Source: Epilithonimonas mollis (GTDB taxonomy: Bacteria > Bacteroidota > Bacteroidia > Flavobacteriales > Weeksellaceae). From it: 64,000 nt of DNA. Position numbers and translations under genes: made by a program. Location: assembly GCF_900142325.1 (NCBI RefSeq), contig NZ_FRAM01000002.1:930001-994000 (forward strand). Reading direction: 5' to 3'. Below the pieces are notes generated by a model. It made no database searches. It was not told where the DNA came from and was given only the letters and a program-made list of their open reading frames with translations. Shown one piece after another: positions 9,248-18,104 of the stretch. Numbering within the stretch: the stretch's first letter is position 1; every line of letters starts with the position of its first letter.

Positions 9248-9248
9248 T
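9235..9248. repeat. 14-bp direct repeat flanking the inserted gene (mate at 8693-8706)
   Basis: TGAGTTTTGCCATT occurs at 8693-8706 (start of radA) and at 9235-9248 (start of the upstream gene), in the same orientation, and the flanking bases differ. It covers the start codon and the first codons of both genes. Confidence 0.6.
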
Positions 9249-9330
9249 CTGCTAAGTTCCAGAAAATTTCGGAAAATAAAAAATCAGAATCGGCTTTAAA
9301 AAGAGTAATAACGTTTTATTTTGAAAAGAG

Positions 9331-9338
9331 TAAATTTG
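9331..9338 (+). promoter_or_regulatory. -7 box of the SlyD-like gene
   Basis: TAAATTTG matches the TAnnTTTG -7 consensus, 49 bases before the ATG. No convincing -33 TTTG at the usual distance is seen. Confidence 0.4.
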
Positions 9339-9387
9339 CTAATTATACACATGCTGATATTATCAGAAAATTTTAAATTATTTAAAA

Positions 9388-9888
9388 ATGGCATTAGACA
9401 AAAATCACGTAGTAACTTTGAAATACGTTCTACATACTAATGATGAAGCAGGAGAAAGAATCTTTGTAGAAGAGACTTCTGCTGAACAACCGATGACTTT
9501 TCTTTACGGCGTAGGAATGATGATTCCTAAATTCGAACAAGAAATTGAAAACCTAAATATTGGTGACAAAACTTCTTTTACCATCGAACCTAGCGAAGGT
9601 TACGGAGAGAGAGACCCTCAAGCTGTAACACAATTGCCTTTGGATATGTTCCAGGGTCAGGAATTGCCGCCAGCTGGTGCAGTCTTACCATTGTCTGACA
9701 ATCAGGGAAATAATTTTCAGGCGCTTGTAATAGAAGTTACGCCGGAAGCAGTGATTGTTGATCTGAATCATCCAATGGCAGGAAGGCCTTTGCATTTTGA
9801 TGTTGAACTTTTGAATTCGCGTCCTGCAACGGAAGAAGAACTGGCACACGGTCATGCTCACGGAGAAGACGGTCATTCTGGACATTAA
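9388..9888 (+). CDS. FKBP-type peptidyl-prolyl isomerase, SlyD-like
   Basis: The 166-residue protein has a split FKBP domain (motifs FLYGVGMMIPKFE and GDKTSFTIEPSEGYGER) with an inserted chaperone flap between them, as in SlyD. Its C-terminus is His-rich (AHGHAHGEDGHSGH) and could bind nickel or zinc. No signal peptide is present, so it is cytoplasmic. The family catalyses cis-trans isomerisation of prolyl bonds and has chaperone activity. It is a single-gene unit with its own -7 box and a strong terminator. Confidence 0.9.
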   Translation: MALDKNHVVTLKYVLHTNDEAGERIFVEETSAEQPMTFLYGVGMMIPKFEQEIENLNIGDKTSFTIEPSEGYGERDPQAVTQLPLDMFQGQELPPAGAVLPLSDNQGNNFQALVIEVTPEAVIVDLNHPMAGRPLHFDVELLNSRPATEEELAHGHAHGEDGHSGH

Positions 9889-9918
9889 TTATATAAGAAT
9901 ATTAAATTATATAAAATA

Positions 9919-9946
9919 CAAAAGCTTCCAACATGGGAAGCTTTTG
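9919..9946. terminator. bidirectional terminator between slyD-like gene and M4 protease
   Basis: The 11-bp perfect stem CAAAAGCTTCC/GGAAGCTTTTG (9919-9929 / 9936-9946) has a short loop and A/T runs on both sides, and lies between two convergent genes. Confidence 0.75.
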
Positions 9947-9967
9947 TTGTATTAGAGATTAAGTTTT

Positions 9968-12718
9968 CTATTTTTTAATGAATTTCTGAGTTGATTTTTC
10001 TCCTTTGTTGTTGGTAAGTTCAATGATGTAATTTCCGGTAGAAAGTTTATTTACATCAATTTTGTTATCAACGGATTTTCCATTAGCAACCACTTGTCCC
10101 GCAGGATTGATGATTCTATAAACTGATTCTCCGGAGTCTTTCGACTGGATATTAAGAATATCTTTTACAGGATTAGGGTAAATAAGAGTTTGGTTTTTAG
10201 CGGATAAATCCGACACAGCAAGTGCTTTTTTCTTGGCAACTACCGTGTAGTCTTCAACCTGTCCGTAAGTGAATGATTCACAGCTTGTAGGGACACCGTT
10301 ATATTTCATGGAAACTCTCATTCCTAACGGGGCATCAAAAGTAATATTGGAAGGTATTGTTATGTTTCCAGTTACAGGAGTAGCCGTGGTTGCAGGAACC
10401 GAAAGTACACGCTCATTGGCATCGGTAAAATCTCCATCTCCGTTCCAATCGATGAAAACTGCATAGCCTTCATTGTATGAAGTTGAACCCCAGGATGGTG
10501 TAATGCTTATAGGATAAGTGTTTCCTTCCGTAACTTCTGCAGAAATATGGCTAAAATCTTCATAACCGGATGTTCCTGTACTAGGGTTGTCAATACCAGC
10601 AAAAACCACTCTTTTTATTTTCTCATCTGCGGTATTGCTGCTTTGTGAGTTACAGTATTCAGCTTGATTAGTGGTTGTAACATTAACGATGTTGCTTTGG
10701 GACGAAATGTTTCCATATACGTCAATGGCTTTGACAGAGAAAGTATAGGCCGTCATTTTGGTTAGTCCTGTAGCCTTGTAATTGATCGTGGCTGTTCTGG
10801 CGATTTCTGTGCCATTTCTGTAAACAATATATCCGTCTACACCTTCGTTATCGGTGGATGCATTCCAGACAAGGTTTACACTTGTGCCTTTGATATTGTT
10901 GGCCACAAGATTAGTAGGCACAGTTGGAGGTATAATATCTGGAGTGCTGAGATATCTTACACCAACGCCTACAGCATAGAAAGCATCCTGAACAGCAATC
11001 ATTTCCGGAGAATTGTCCCCATAAAGATCTTTGGCGGTTTGTATTCCAAAATCCCTTGTGTTCTTATAAGTAGAATTGGCTGTCAGATAAGTGCTTTCCA
11101 AACGATAAACGATCTTCTCAGCTTTTTCCCAGCCGATTCCGGTTACGCTATATGATTTTCCAACGTCATTGGTTCCTGTTTTCCCCATTACCAGGATATA
11201 GAACCAATGGTTCAGAACGCCGCTGTTGGTATGTACACCACAGTAATCATTTCCAAAACTTCCTCCGATAGGTGTTGCGCAGCCTTCTTCTACTGTTGCA
11301 GCTTTCCAGTTGATTCCGCGGTAAGTATCCGGCTGCGCAGATAGTGCCACTTTTGGATTGCTCATGGAACGCAGATAACCTGGTGAGGCTTTTGTGATAT
11401 CTTCGCCGATAATGAAAGCTTGTTTTTCAGGAGCATATTTATGCTCTACAATTGCTCCCCAAATGTCAGAAAATCCTTCATTCAGCGCACCCGATTCTCT
11501 CTCGTAAGCAAGATCTGCGGTATATTCGCAGACGGCATGTCCTAACTCGTGGGCAGTCACATCAAAACCTGTCAATGGTTTAAAAGTGGTTGCGCCGTCA
11601 CCGTAGATCATTTCAGAGCCTGTCCAGCCGGCGTTTTCGTAGCTGCTTCCGTAATGGACATAGCTTTTCAGTAAAGCACCATTGTTATCATAACTGTTCC
11701 TGTTGAAGGTGTCTTTAAAATAATCATAGGTTTTTTCAACACCCCAATGGGCATCAAGAGCTGCATTGTCGAATGTTGTATTATTATATTCTGCGGCAGT
11801 CCAGTTGTTGTCCGTGTCTTTGAAATCTACACCGCTGCTGATAGTGGAAGACTTTTTCAGGTTGTAAGTTCTGACACCGTTTCCTCTGGTCATATCCTGC
11901 AAAATATAAGAGCCGGCAACCAGATTCGTTTCTATAGTTTTGGTTCCGCTGTATCTCGTTTCGGCAGTTCCGGCAGCAAGAAGTATTGGTTCAGATTTTT
12001 TTGGAGCATTGATGCGGATCGGGTCTTGTTTTTTTACTAGGCTTGGAATAAGGTTTTCTTCGGCATTGTGTTTCAAAACTGCGTTTGAGAAAACAACTCT
12101 TCCTTCCAGAGCATCAATATATATGATTGATCTGCTGATAGGTTGTGCTGCATATATGTCAAACTTATAAACAAGCAGAAGACTGTGCTCATCTTCTCCT
12201 GTCTGCACAGGAAGCAGGACGAGCTCGCCTGTTGGTTTTTTGTAAGAATTATTGCTGATGTACTCAGCGTCTTCCCACATATATTTTCTGGCATTGACAT
12301 AACCAATTGCTTTTGAAAACGCTTCGGAAGCAGAGATTCTTGGTGTGGTAACCGCATTTTTTGTGGAGAAAATATCTCCGTTCATGCTGGTCAGATTTCC
12401 GTTTTTGTAATGCAAATTATACCTTCCGAATTCTACTTTCAGATTATTAAAATACATCTGATAATTTTCATCCAAAAAAGCACCATTCGTTTGACTTTTC
12501 TGAAGTTTCATCTCTGCACCGGGAGACAGATTGAGAAGCGTAGTGAATAAATCCGAAGATGTGGCTGCTGTGAGTTGATTGTTTTTTTTGAAAGTAATCA
12601 GATTAATATTACCTTTTGTATCAGTAATTTTTTTCTCAATGTAGTCCTGCGCATTTGCGGAAAATGAGAATCCGACAAGGCTGCACAAGATACCAATTCG
12701 TAAAATTTCTTTCTTCAT
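9968..12718 (-). CDS. secreted M4 (thermolysin-type) metalloprotease with FN3, GEVED and T9SS sorting domains
   Basis: The 916-residue protein has a signal peptide (cleavage after NAQ, residue 24), an FTP/PepSY inhibitory propeptide (about 40-220), and an M4 catalytic domain (about 250-590). Zinc ligands are visible as HELGH (H390, H394) with glutamate E391 and the third ligand E414 in NEGFSD; HTNSGVLNHWFY follows. One fibronectin III domain (about 600-690) comes next, then a GEVED domain (about 720-830) and a type IX secretion sorting domain at the end (IYPNPVKD... to KFIKK). It would be exported by T9SS and released after CTD cleavage by PorU, encoded here. The substrate is likely environmental protein. 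Confidence 0.92.
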   Translation of the reverse strand: MKKEILRIGILCSLVGFSFSANAQDYIEKKITDTKGNINLITFKKNNQLTAATSSDLFTTLLNLSPGAEMKLQKSQTNGAFLDENYQMYFNNLKVEFGRYNLHYKNGNLTSMNGDIFSTKNAVTTPRISASEAFSKAIGYVNARKYMWEDAEYISNNSYKKPTGELVLLPVQTGEDEHSLLLVYKFDIYAAQPISRSIIYIDALEGRVVFSNAVLKHNAEENLIPSLVKKQDPIRINAPKKSEPILLAAGTAETRYSGTKTIETNLVAGSYILQDMTRGNGVRTYNLKKSSTISSGVDFKDTDNNWTAAEYNNTTFDNAALDAHWGVEKTYDYFKDTFNRNSYDNNGALLKSYVHYGSSYENAGWTGSEMIYGDGATTFKPLTGFDVTAHELGHAVCEYTADLAYERESGALNEGFSDIWGAIVEHKYAPEKQAFIIGEDITKASPGYLRSMSNPKVALSAQPDTYRGINWKAATVEEGCATPIGGSFGNDYCGVHTNSGVLNHWFYILVMGKTGTNDVGKSYSVTGIGWEKAEKIVYRLESTYLTANSTYKNTRDFGIQTAKDLYGDNSPEMIAVQDAFYAVGVGVRYLSTPDIIPPTVPTNLVANNIKGTSVNLVWNASTDNEGVDGYIVYRNGTEIARTATINYKATGLTKMTAYTFSVKAIDVYGNISSQSNIVNVTTTNQAEYCNSQSSNTADEKIKRVVFAGIDNPSTGTSGYEDFSHISAEVTEGNTYPISITPSWGSTSYNEGYAVFIDWNGDGDFTDANERVLSVPATTATPVTGNITIPSNITFDAPLGMRVSMKYNGVPTSCESFTYGQVEDYTVVAKKKALAVSDLSAKNQTLIYPNPVKDILNIQSKDSGESVYRIINPAGQVVANGKSVDNKIDVNKLSTGNYIIELTNNKGEKSTQKFIKK

Positions 12719-12823
12719 ATATTATAGGATTAATTGATTGCAATTTATTAAAAATATTTACTAAATTTTTAATATTACTCTTATTTTAATATTAATTTAT
12801 TAATATTAATGCTTCTAATAAAA

Positions 12824-12845
12824 AAATCCGGCAATTGCCGGATTT
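12824..12845 (-). terminator. terminator of pepD
   Basis: A perfect 22-base palindrome, 11-bp arms around AATCCGGCAATTGCCGGATT, followed on the minus strand by a T7 run. It lies 15 bases downstream of the pepD stop. Confidence 0.8.
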
Positions 12846-12860
12846 GCATTCTGTAGATGG

Positions 12861-14303
12861 TTAATTCTTCAGAGGGATATTTTTCAGGATTTCCTGGGTA
12901 TATTTCCAGAATTTCTGGGTAGATGAGATACTGGCCCTTTCGTCCGGTGAGTGCGCACCTTTTATCGTCGGTCCGAAACTTACCATTTCCATTTTGGGAT
13001 AATTAGCGCCTATTATTCCGCATTCCAAACCTGCGTGACAGGCTACAACCATAGGTTTTTCTCCAAAATTAGATTCGTAAAGTTCTGTCATTACTTTGAT
13101 GATTTCTGCATCCGGTTTCGGTTTCCAGCCAGGATAGGAACCTCCAAATTCTGTTCTTAAAGAATTGCTTTCGAAAGCTGATTTCAGCTGATGGGCAACT
13201 TCCCATTTCGTAGATTCTACAGATGAGCGTGTTAAATTGAGGATTTTGATCTCTCCATTTTTCAATTCAATTCTGGCAACATTGTTAGATGCTTCTACCA
13301 AACCTTCCACATCCGGACTCATTCGGAAAACACCATTATGAGCTGCATTGATTGCGAAAATTGTTTTCTTGGAATCTTCAGCAGAAATCGCCTGTTCCGA
13401 TGAATCTGTTTTTTCGATATTAATAACTAAATCTTTTTCTATTGAAGCAAATTCTTCCAGAATATCAGATTTCAATTGTTCAGTTTTTGAACAAAAATCC
13501 TTTGAGTTTTCAACTGAAATAACCGCTTTGGCTTCTCTCGGAATTGCATTTCTCAAACTTCCTCCATCAATAGAAATTAATTGAATCTGATTATCTAATC
13601 CTTCAAATAAAAATCTTCCCAACAATTTATTCGAGTTTCCAAGACCTTTGTGAATATCCATTCCGGAATGTCCGCCTTTCAGACCTTTGATTTCGATTTT
13701 AAAAGTTTCGCCTTTCGTTTCTTGTAATTCGAATTTTGCAGAAGCCGTCACATCTACACCGCCTGCACAACCGATATCGATTTCGTCATCTTCTTCAGTG
13801 TCAAGATTAAGAAGAATTTCTCCTTTTAATTGTCCCGGTTTCAAAGCCAATGCACCTGTCATCCCTGTTTCTTCGTCAATGGTGAAAAGAGCTTCCAGTT
13901 CCGGGTGAGCAATATCATTACTTTCCAGGATGGACATTATTGTTGCGACACCTAATCCGTTATCAGCACCCAGGGTTGTACCTTTTGCTCTAACCCAATC
14001 GCCGTCCACATACATCTGGATTCCCTGGGTTTCAAAATCAAAATCAACATCGTTATTTTTTTGACAAACCATATCAAGGTGCGATTGCATTACGATTGGC
14101 GTCCGGTTTTCCATTCCCGGCGTTGCGGGTTTCGTGATAATGACATTTCCAACTTCGTCAACAGTTGTTGGCAATCCCAGATTCTCTCCGAATTGTTTTA
14201 TGAATTGTATAACTTTTTCTTCTTTTTTTGATGGTCTCGGAACCGAATTCAGTGCTTCGAAGTTTTTCCAGATCACTTTTGGTTCCAGTTGTGAATATTC
14301 CAT
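12861..14303 (-). CDS. pepD: aminoacyl-histidine dipeptidase (Xaa-His dipeptidase), M20 family
   Basis: The ATG at 14303 (MEYSQLEPKVIWKNFE) fits the family N-terminus better than the upstream in-frame TTG at 14330, giving 480 residues. Metal-binding motifs of the M20C family are visible: QSHLDMV, TLGADNGLGVA, FTIDEETGMTGA, and GAHSPDER near the end. The enzyme hydrolyses carnosine-like and other X-His dipeptides in the cytoplasm with two metal ions. It is monocistronic, with a terminator on each side. Confidence 0.92.
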   Translation of the reverse strand: MEYSQLEPKVIWKNFEALNSVPRPSKKEEKVIQFIKQFGENLGLPTTVDEVGNVIITKPATPGMENRTPIVMQSHLDMVCQKNNDVDFDFETQGIQMYVDGDWVRAKGTTLGADNGLGVATIMSILESNDIAHPELEALFTIDEETGMTGALALKPGQLKGEILLNLDTEEDDEIDIGCAGGVDVTASAKFELQETKGETFKIEIKGLKGGHSGMDIHKGLGNSNKLLGRFLFEGLDNQIQLISIDGGSLRNAIPREAKAVISVENSKDFCSKTEQLKSDILEEFASIEKDLVINIEKTDSSEQAISAEDSKKTIFAINAAHNGVFRMSPDVEGLVEASNNVARIELKNGEIKILNLTRSSVESTKWEVAHQLKSAFESNSLRTEFGGSYPGWKPKPDAEIIKVMTELYESNFGEKPMVVACHAGLECGIIGANYPKMEMVSFGPTIKGAHSPDERASISSTQKFWKYTQEILKNIPLKN

Positions 14304-14357
14304 TTTTTTTGAAATTTTTTGAGCTAGCAATTTAAATATAATTCTAATGATTTAAAA

Positions 14358-14387
14358 CAAAACCCCTCAAATTATTGAGAGGTTTTG
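14358..14387 (-). terminator. terminator of the lipoprotein gene 14510-15313
   Basis: A 13-bp stem (14358-14370 / 14375-14387) with loop ATTA. The single plus-strand mismatch (14365/14380) becomes a G-U wobble on the minus strand, in agreement with the direction of the upstream gene. Confidence 0.7.
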
Positions 14388-14509
14388 TTAATGTAGTTTT
14401 TATTAAATTTCTTAATTTTCACTCATATTTTTCCACATGTTTTTCTGAACGATAACTGCAAGTGTATTAAAGTTTTGAAAGAACAAAGCCTTCGGGCGAA
14501 TAAGAATGT

Positions 14510-15313
14510 TTATTTTATTATATATTCATAATTATACTTTACCGAAATATTTCCGTTAGATTCTTTTCCAATGATTTGTATAGGATAGTTAGCGTCGTTG
14601 TATTGTATAGTATAGATAACTGATTGGCTTTGCGACCAGGTGCCGTCAGCATTTTTGTAACTAATCTTACCCGATATGTAGTTGTTTTTACTCAATACAT
14701 CCGCACCTCCCATCATAATCTTTAAATACTTATTAATGTTGGTGTATGGGTTTGGTTTGTCATCATAAGAAGATTCTGTTTTGTATGTATAACTTATGGT
14801 TCCTGTCATTACAACAGTTTCTACAGACACATTATCTCCATTGTACAAATATGTGTTTCTACTTGGATTAGAACAGTTTTCTGATTCACAAAAACTTGAT
14901 TTTGTGACTCTTCCATTGGAATCATAGCTGTAAGAAACACTTCTGTTGAATAATGGATTACTGTAAACAGCTTTTATACTTGTCAGCTGTTCTCCGTTGT
15001 AAGTATATAAACTCGAGTATTCTAAAGTTTTATCAGGCTTATAGTAATTGGTTTTTGTTGGTTTGCCGTTGCTGTCATACTCAAATACGGCGGATGAACC
15101 ATCGGATTCTGAACCTGTCACTTGATTTTTATCATTGTATGTCAAAGTACTAATGACTATTTCCGGGTTAGATGGATTATCATAATAAGTGGTTGTGATC
15201 TTGCTCAGCAGTAACTTTTTATCAGATGTGATATCTTCAGTTTCATCATCATTGCTACAGCTTGAGAAGATAATTGAGCCGGCTAGCAAACTCAGGAAAA
15301 CGTGGTTTTTCAT
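14510..15313 (-). CDS. lipoprotein with YD-like repeats, function unknown
   Basis: An ATG at 15340 exists, but the ATG at 15313 places a lipoprotein signal at the N-terminus (LLAGSIIFSSC, lipid attachment at C19), so it is preferred (267 residues). After a Ser/Asp/Glu-rich linker (SNDDETEDITSDK), the mature protein consists of repeated short beta units with YD/RHS-like signatures (VFEYDSNGKPTK, YSYDSNGRVTKS). Many Bacteroidota encode such lipoproteins of the RHS/YD type; their function is unknown. It is likely on the outer membrane or cell surface. It has its own terminator. Confidence 0.75.
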   Translation of the reverse strand: MKNHVFLSLLAGSIIFSSCSNDDETEDITSDKKLLLSKITTTYYDNPSNPEIVISTLTYNDKNQVTGSESDGSSAVFEYDSNGKPTKTNYYKPDKTLEYSSLYTYNGEQLTSIKAVYSNPLFNRSVSYSYDSNGRVTKSSFCESENCSNPSRNTYLYNGDNVSVETVVMTGTISYTYKTESSYDDKPNPYTNINKYLKIMMGGADVLSKNNYISGKISYKNADGTWSQSQSVIYTIQYNDANYPIQIIGKESNGNISVKYNYEYIIK

Positions 15314-15452
15314 TGCTCTTATTTTTATGCAATTTATCATAATCTTTGAGACTGCAAAAATATAGGATTATAATATGTCAATTTTAAAATTTATTCTAAT
15401 AAGAAGCTCCCAAGAATTCTTGAAAGTTATTCTTTATTAGCATGACGGTTTT

Positions 15453-15845
15453 TTAGTTTTCCATCATATTATCCCGTGTGTTTTTCTGAACCGCAATGGC
15501 TCCAAAAAGTGCGAGCAAAAATGCAAAAGCATAAAACCCTTTTTCACTTGGCAGAATAGTGGCATTCCAGAGTCCGATGACCAAAAGAACGATGGATGAT
15601 AATGTGGCAAACCAGCAAAGTCCGTAATAGATGTCGGTCACTTTGATATTTTCCATTTTGTCGCGGACGGCTTTCTGCACAGAAACGACAGCGAAAAGAC
15701 CGTAGAGCAGAATGGTGAAATAATAACCTTTTTCATTCAGCTCCATTTCGGCTCTTGCAAGACCTGTGATAAAGCCGATCATTCCTGCTCCGAGAGCAAT
15801 CCATGAAGCTGCGACGAAAGCGTTCGATACTTTTTGTTTTGCCAT
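15453..15845 (-). CDS. YiaA/YiaB family inner membrane protein
   Basis: Start chosen at ATG 15845 (MAKQKVSNAF), giving 130 residues; the in-frame ATG at 15875 would add a polar leader. Two tandem repeats of about 60 residues each contain two membrane segments and the family signature ...EKGYY..LLYGLFAVVSVQKAVRD, repeated as EKGFYAFAFLLALFGAIAVQKNTRD. The protein is therefore an internal duplication with four membrane spans. The function of the YiaAB family is not known. Confidence 0.85.
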   Translation of the reverse strand: MAKQKVSNAFVAASWIALGAGMIGFITGLARAEMELNEKGYYFTILLYGLFAVVSVQKAVRDKMENIKVTDIYYGLCWFATLSSIVLLVIGLWNATILPSEKGFYAFAFLLALFGAIAVQKNTRDNMMEN

Positions 15846-15905
15846 TAGATTTATGTTTTTATTAATTAAAATCAAATATATTGTTTTTTTATTCAGAGAA
15901 ACAAA

Positions 15906-15931
15906 AAACTCCCCAAAAAATTGGAGAGTTT
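15906..15931 (-). terminator. terminator of ahcY
   Basis: An 11-bp stem with an AAAA loop (15906-15916 / 15921-15931). The plus-strand mismatch at 15912/15925 is a G-U pair on the minus strand, and a T-rich run follows. It is 26 bases after the ahcY stop. Confidence 0.75.
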
Positions 15932-15956
15932 CTATTATATAGTAAGATTAAAAATC

Positions 15957-17270
15957 TTAGTATCTGTAATACTCTGGTTTGAAAGGTCCTTCCACTGGAA
16001 CACCAATGTAATCAGCTTGTTCCGTAGAAAGAACTTCTAACTCAACGCTTAATTTCTTAAGATGAAGCGCTGCTACTTTCTCGTCCAAATGTTTTGGCAA
16101 CATATAAACTTCGTTTCCATAAGCTGCAGAGTTGGTCCAAAGTTCGATCTGAGCCAAAGTCTGGTTAGAGAATGAGTTAGACATCACGAAAGACGGGTGA
16201 CCAGTTGCACAACCCAGGTTTACCAATCTACCTTCAGCAAGAATAATAACTTCTTTACCTTCAATAGTGTAGATGTCAACCTGAGGTTTCACTTCTGATT
16301 TTGTGTGACCGTAGTTTTCGTTCAGCCAGGCCATATCGATTTCGTTATCGAAGTGACCGATATTACAAACAATCGCTTTATCTTTCAATTTCAAGAAATG
16401 TTCTTTTCTTACAATATTGAAGTTACCAGTCGTCGTGATTACGATATCTGCGTTATCAACTACAGTGTCTAATCTCTTCACTTCGTAACCATCCATTGCT
16501 GCCTGAAGCGCACAGATTGGATCGATTTCAGTTACAGTAACGATAGAACCTGCTCCTCTGAAGGATGCGGCAGTACCTTTACCTACGTCTCCGTATCCGC
16601 AAACTACAACTCTTTTTCCGGCCAACATCACGTCAGTAGCTCTTCTTACAGCGTCTACTGCAGATTCTTTACAACCGTATTTGTTATCGAATTTAGATTT
16701 AGTAACCGAATCATTGACGTTTATTGCAGGCATTACCAAAGTCCCGTTTTTCATTCTTTCGTACAATCTGTGAACACCAGTTGTGGTTTCTTCAGAAAGT
16801 CCTTTGATCCCTGCGGTTAGTTCAGGAAATTTGTCAAAAACCATATTCGTTAAGTCTCCACCATCGTCAAGAATCATATTTAATGGTTTTCTTTCTTCAC
16901 CAAAGAAAATAGTCTGCTCTATACACCAGTCAAATTCCTCCGCATTCATTCCTTTCCAGGCATAAACAGGAATTCCGGCAGCAGCAATCGCGGCAGCGGC
17001 ATGATCCTGAGTAGAGAAAATGTTACAAGAAGACCAGGTAACATCTGCACCAAGTGCTACCAAAGTTTCAATTAAAACCGCAGTCTGGATGGTCATGTGA
17101 AGACATCCAGCGATTCTTGCACCTTTCAAAGGCTGAGATGGTCCGTATTCTTCACGGATTGCCATCAAACCTGGCATTTCTGCTTCAGCTAAAGTGATTT
17201 CTTTTCTTCCCCATTCTGCCAGAGAAATGTCCTTCACTTTGTAAGGAACGTATTGTGTTGTTGTACTCAT
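15957..17270 (-). CDS. ahcY: adenosylhomocysteinase (S-adenosylhomocysteine hydrolase)
   Basis: The 437-residue protein has the complete SAH hydrolase fold: substrate-binding residues in the N-terminal part ([30 protein letters not shown]), NAD-binding motif [11 protein letters not shown], and the C-terminal KPEYYRY that closes the active site. It hydrolyses S-adenosylhomocysteine to adenosine and homocysteine, completing the methyl cycle. Transcription is monocistronic with a terminator. I looked for an SAH riboswitch in the 168-base leader and saw none. Confidence 0.97.
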   Translation of the reverse strand: MSTTTQYVPYKVKDISLAEWGRKEITLAEAEMPGLMAIREEYGPSQPLKGARIAGCLHMTIQTAVLIETLVALGADVTWSSCNIFSTQDHAAAAIAAAGIPVYAWKGMNAEEFDWCIEQTIFFGEERKPLNMILDDGGDLTNMVFDKFPELTAGIKGLSEETTTGVHRLYERMKNGTLVMPAINVNDSVTKSKFDNKYGCKESAVDAVRRATDVMLAGKRVVVCGYGDVGKGTAASFRGAGSIVTVTEIDPICALQAAMDGYEVKRLDTVVDNADIVITTTGNFNIVRKEHFLKLKDKAIVCNIGHFDNEIDMAWLNENYGHTKSEVKPQVDIYTIEGKEVIILAEGRLVNLGCATGHPSFVMSNSFSNQTLAQIELWTNSAAYGNEVYMLPKHLDEKVAALHLKKLSVELEVLSTEQADYIGVPVEGPFKPEYYRY

Positions 17271-17316
17271 ATCGATAATTAAAAATATTTAAAAATCTGA
17301 TTTAAAAATCAAAGTG

Positions 17317-17324
17317 CAAAAATA
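17317..17324 (-). promoter_or_regulatory. -7 box of ahcY
   Basis: Minus-strand TATTTTTG at 17324-17317, matching TAnnTTTG, about 46 bases before the start codon. A T-rich stretch near the -33 position has no clear TTTG. Confidence 0.4.
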
Positions 17325-17413
17325 CAATATATAATTAAGATAAAAAAACCATAAATTTTCATATTTATGATAATTCACATTGTTATTTTTATTTATTTTA
17401 AATATAAATAATA

Positions 17414-17421
17414 TATTTTTG
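17414..17421 (+). promoter_or_regulatory. -7 box of the HugZ-like gene
   Basis: TATTTTTG at 17414-17421 ends 17 bases before the ATG at 17439. The divergent ahcY box lies 90 bases away. Confidence 0.4.
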
Positions 17422-17438
17422 TTTTATATTAATAAACT

Positions 17439-17963
17439 ATGAGCGAAAAGATGCAAGAAGCAAAGAGACAGGCCAAACCAATTGCGCCACAAGTAAAAGA
17501 ATTAATTTCCAAAACGCTGAGCGTGACCTTGGCAACTGTAGATGCAGAAGGAACACCGAATGCAAGCTATGCACCATTTGTACAAATCGGTAACAAATTT
17601 TATGTTCTGGTTTCCTTTATGGCAAAACATACCAAAAATCTTTCAGAAAGTAGAAAAGTATCCGCTATGTTCATCGAGGATGAGTCTGCTACGAAACAGG
17701 TCTATGCAAGAGAAAGACTAACTGTTGAGGTTTCGACGTCCCAAATCGAGAGAGATTCTGACGATTGGAATAACATCGTTGGAAAGTTAAAAGAAAGACA
17801 CGGAAAAATCGTAGATATTTTGAACGAAATGACCGATTTTATTCTAGTTGCTCTTCATCCTGTAAAAGGGGCTTATGTGAATGGTTTCGGAAGTGCATAT
17901 TTTGTCGATCAGAATCTTGAGATTTTGGAACACAGAAACGATATCAATCACACACAGAAATAA
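17439..17963 (+). CDS. pyridoxamine 5'-phosphate oxidase-fold protein, HugZ-like heme utilisation family
   Basis: The 174-residue protein shows the split-barrel FMN-binding fold: LSVTLATVDAEGTPNASYAPF followed by KFYVLVSFMAKHTKNL, typical of the PNPOx-like superfamily. The C-terminal GAYVNGFGSAYFVD resembles the HugZ signature. Family members bind heme and degrade it or act as heme oxygenases, but cofactor use and substrate are inferred. No iron-uptake gene is adjacent. The longer HugZ proteins have an extra domain that is absent here. Confidence 0.75.
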   Translation: MSEKMQEAKRQAKPIAPQVKELISKTLSVTLATVDAEGTPNASYAPFVQIGNKFYVLVSFMAKHTKNLSESRKVSAMFIEDESATKQVYARERLTVEVSTSQIERDSDDWNNIVGKLKERHGKIVDILNEMTDFILVALHPVKGAYVNGFGSAYFVDQNLEILEHRNDINHTQK

Positions 17964-17983
17964 TAACGACTTCAAAATATATC

Positions 17984-18014
17984 AAAGGGCTTAGTTTTTA
18001 CTAAGCCTTTATTT
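17984..18014 (+). terminator. terminator of the HugZ-like gene
   Basis: Stem AAAGG-G-CTTAG with CTAAGCCTTT (17984-17994 / 18001-18010), one bulged G, then TATTTTA. Confidence 0.65.
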
Positions 18015-18023
18015 TAAAGTATT

Positions 18024-18092
18024 CGACTCCGATCGGACAGACATCGCTAAAATTCTAATAGTTAGTGTTAGAATAGTCACAGAGTGGAGTTG
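18024..18092. repeat. nested inverted repeat between convergent genes
   Basis: Outer arms CGACTCC (18024-18030) and GGAGTTG (18086-18092), with one G-U pair possible, enclose inner arms TTCTAA (18053-18058) and TTAGAA (18068-18073). The ends resemble a dispersed flavobacterial repeat with a CTTCGACTCCGCTCAG-like end, which I recall only from general experience. Confidence 0.5.
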
Positions 18093-18104
18093 AAGTGTTT
18101 CAAT

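Noticed and set aside
8693-9248. Insertion sequence or transposon as the source of the 14-bp repeat
   Set aside because: No transposase, terminal inverted repeats or known IS ends are seen; the repeat covers the start codon and could come from recombination or chance.
17271-17438. SAH riboswitch upstream of ahcY
   Set aside because: The leader is short and AT-rich without the conserved GC-rich stems of the SAH riboswitch.
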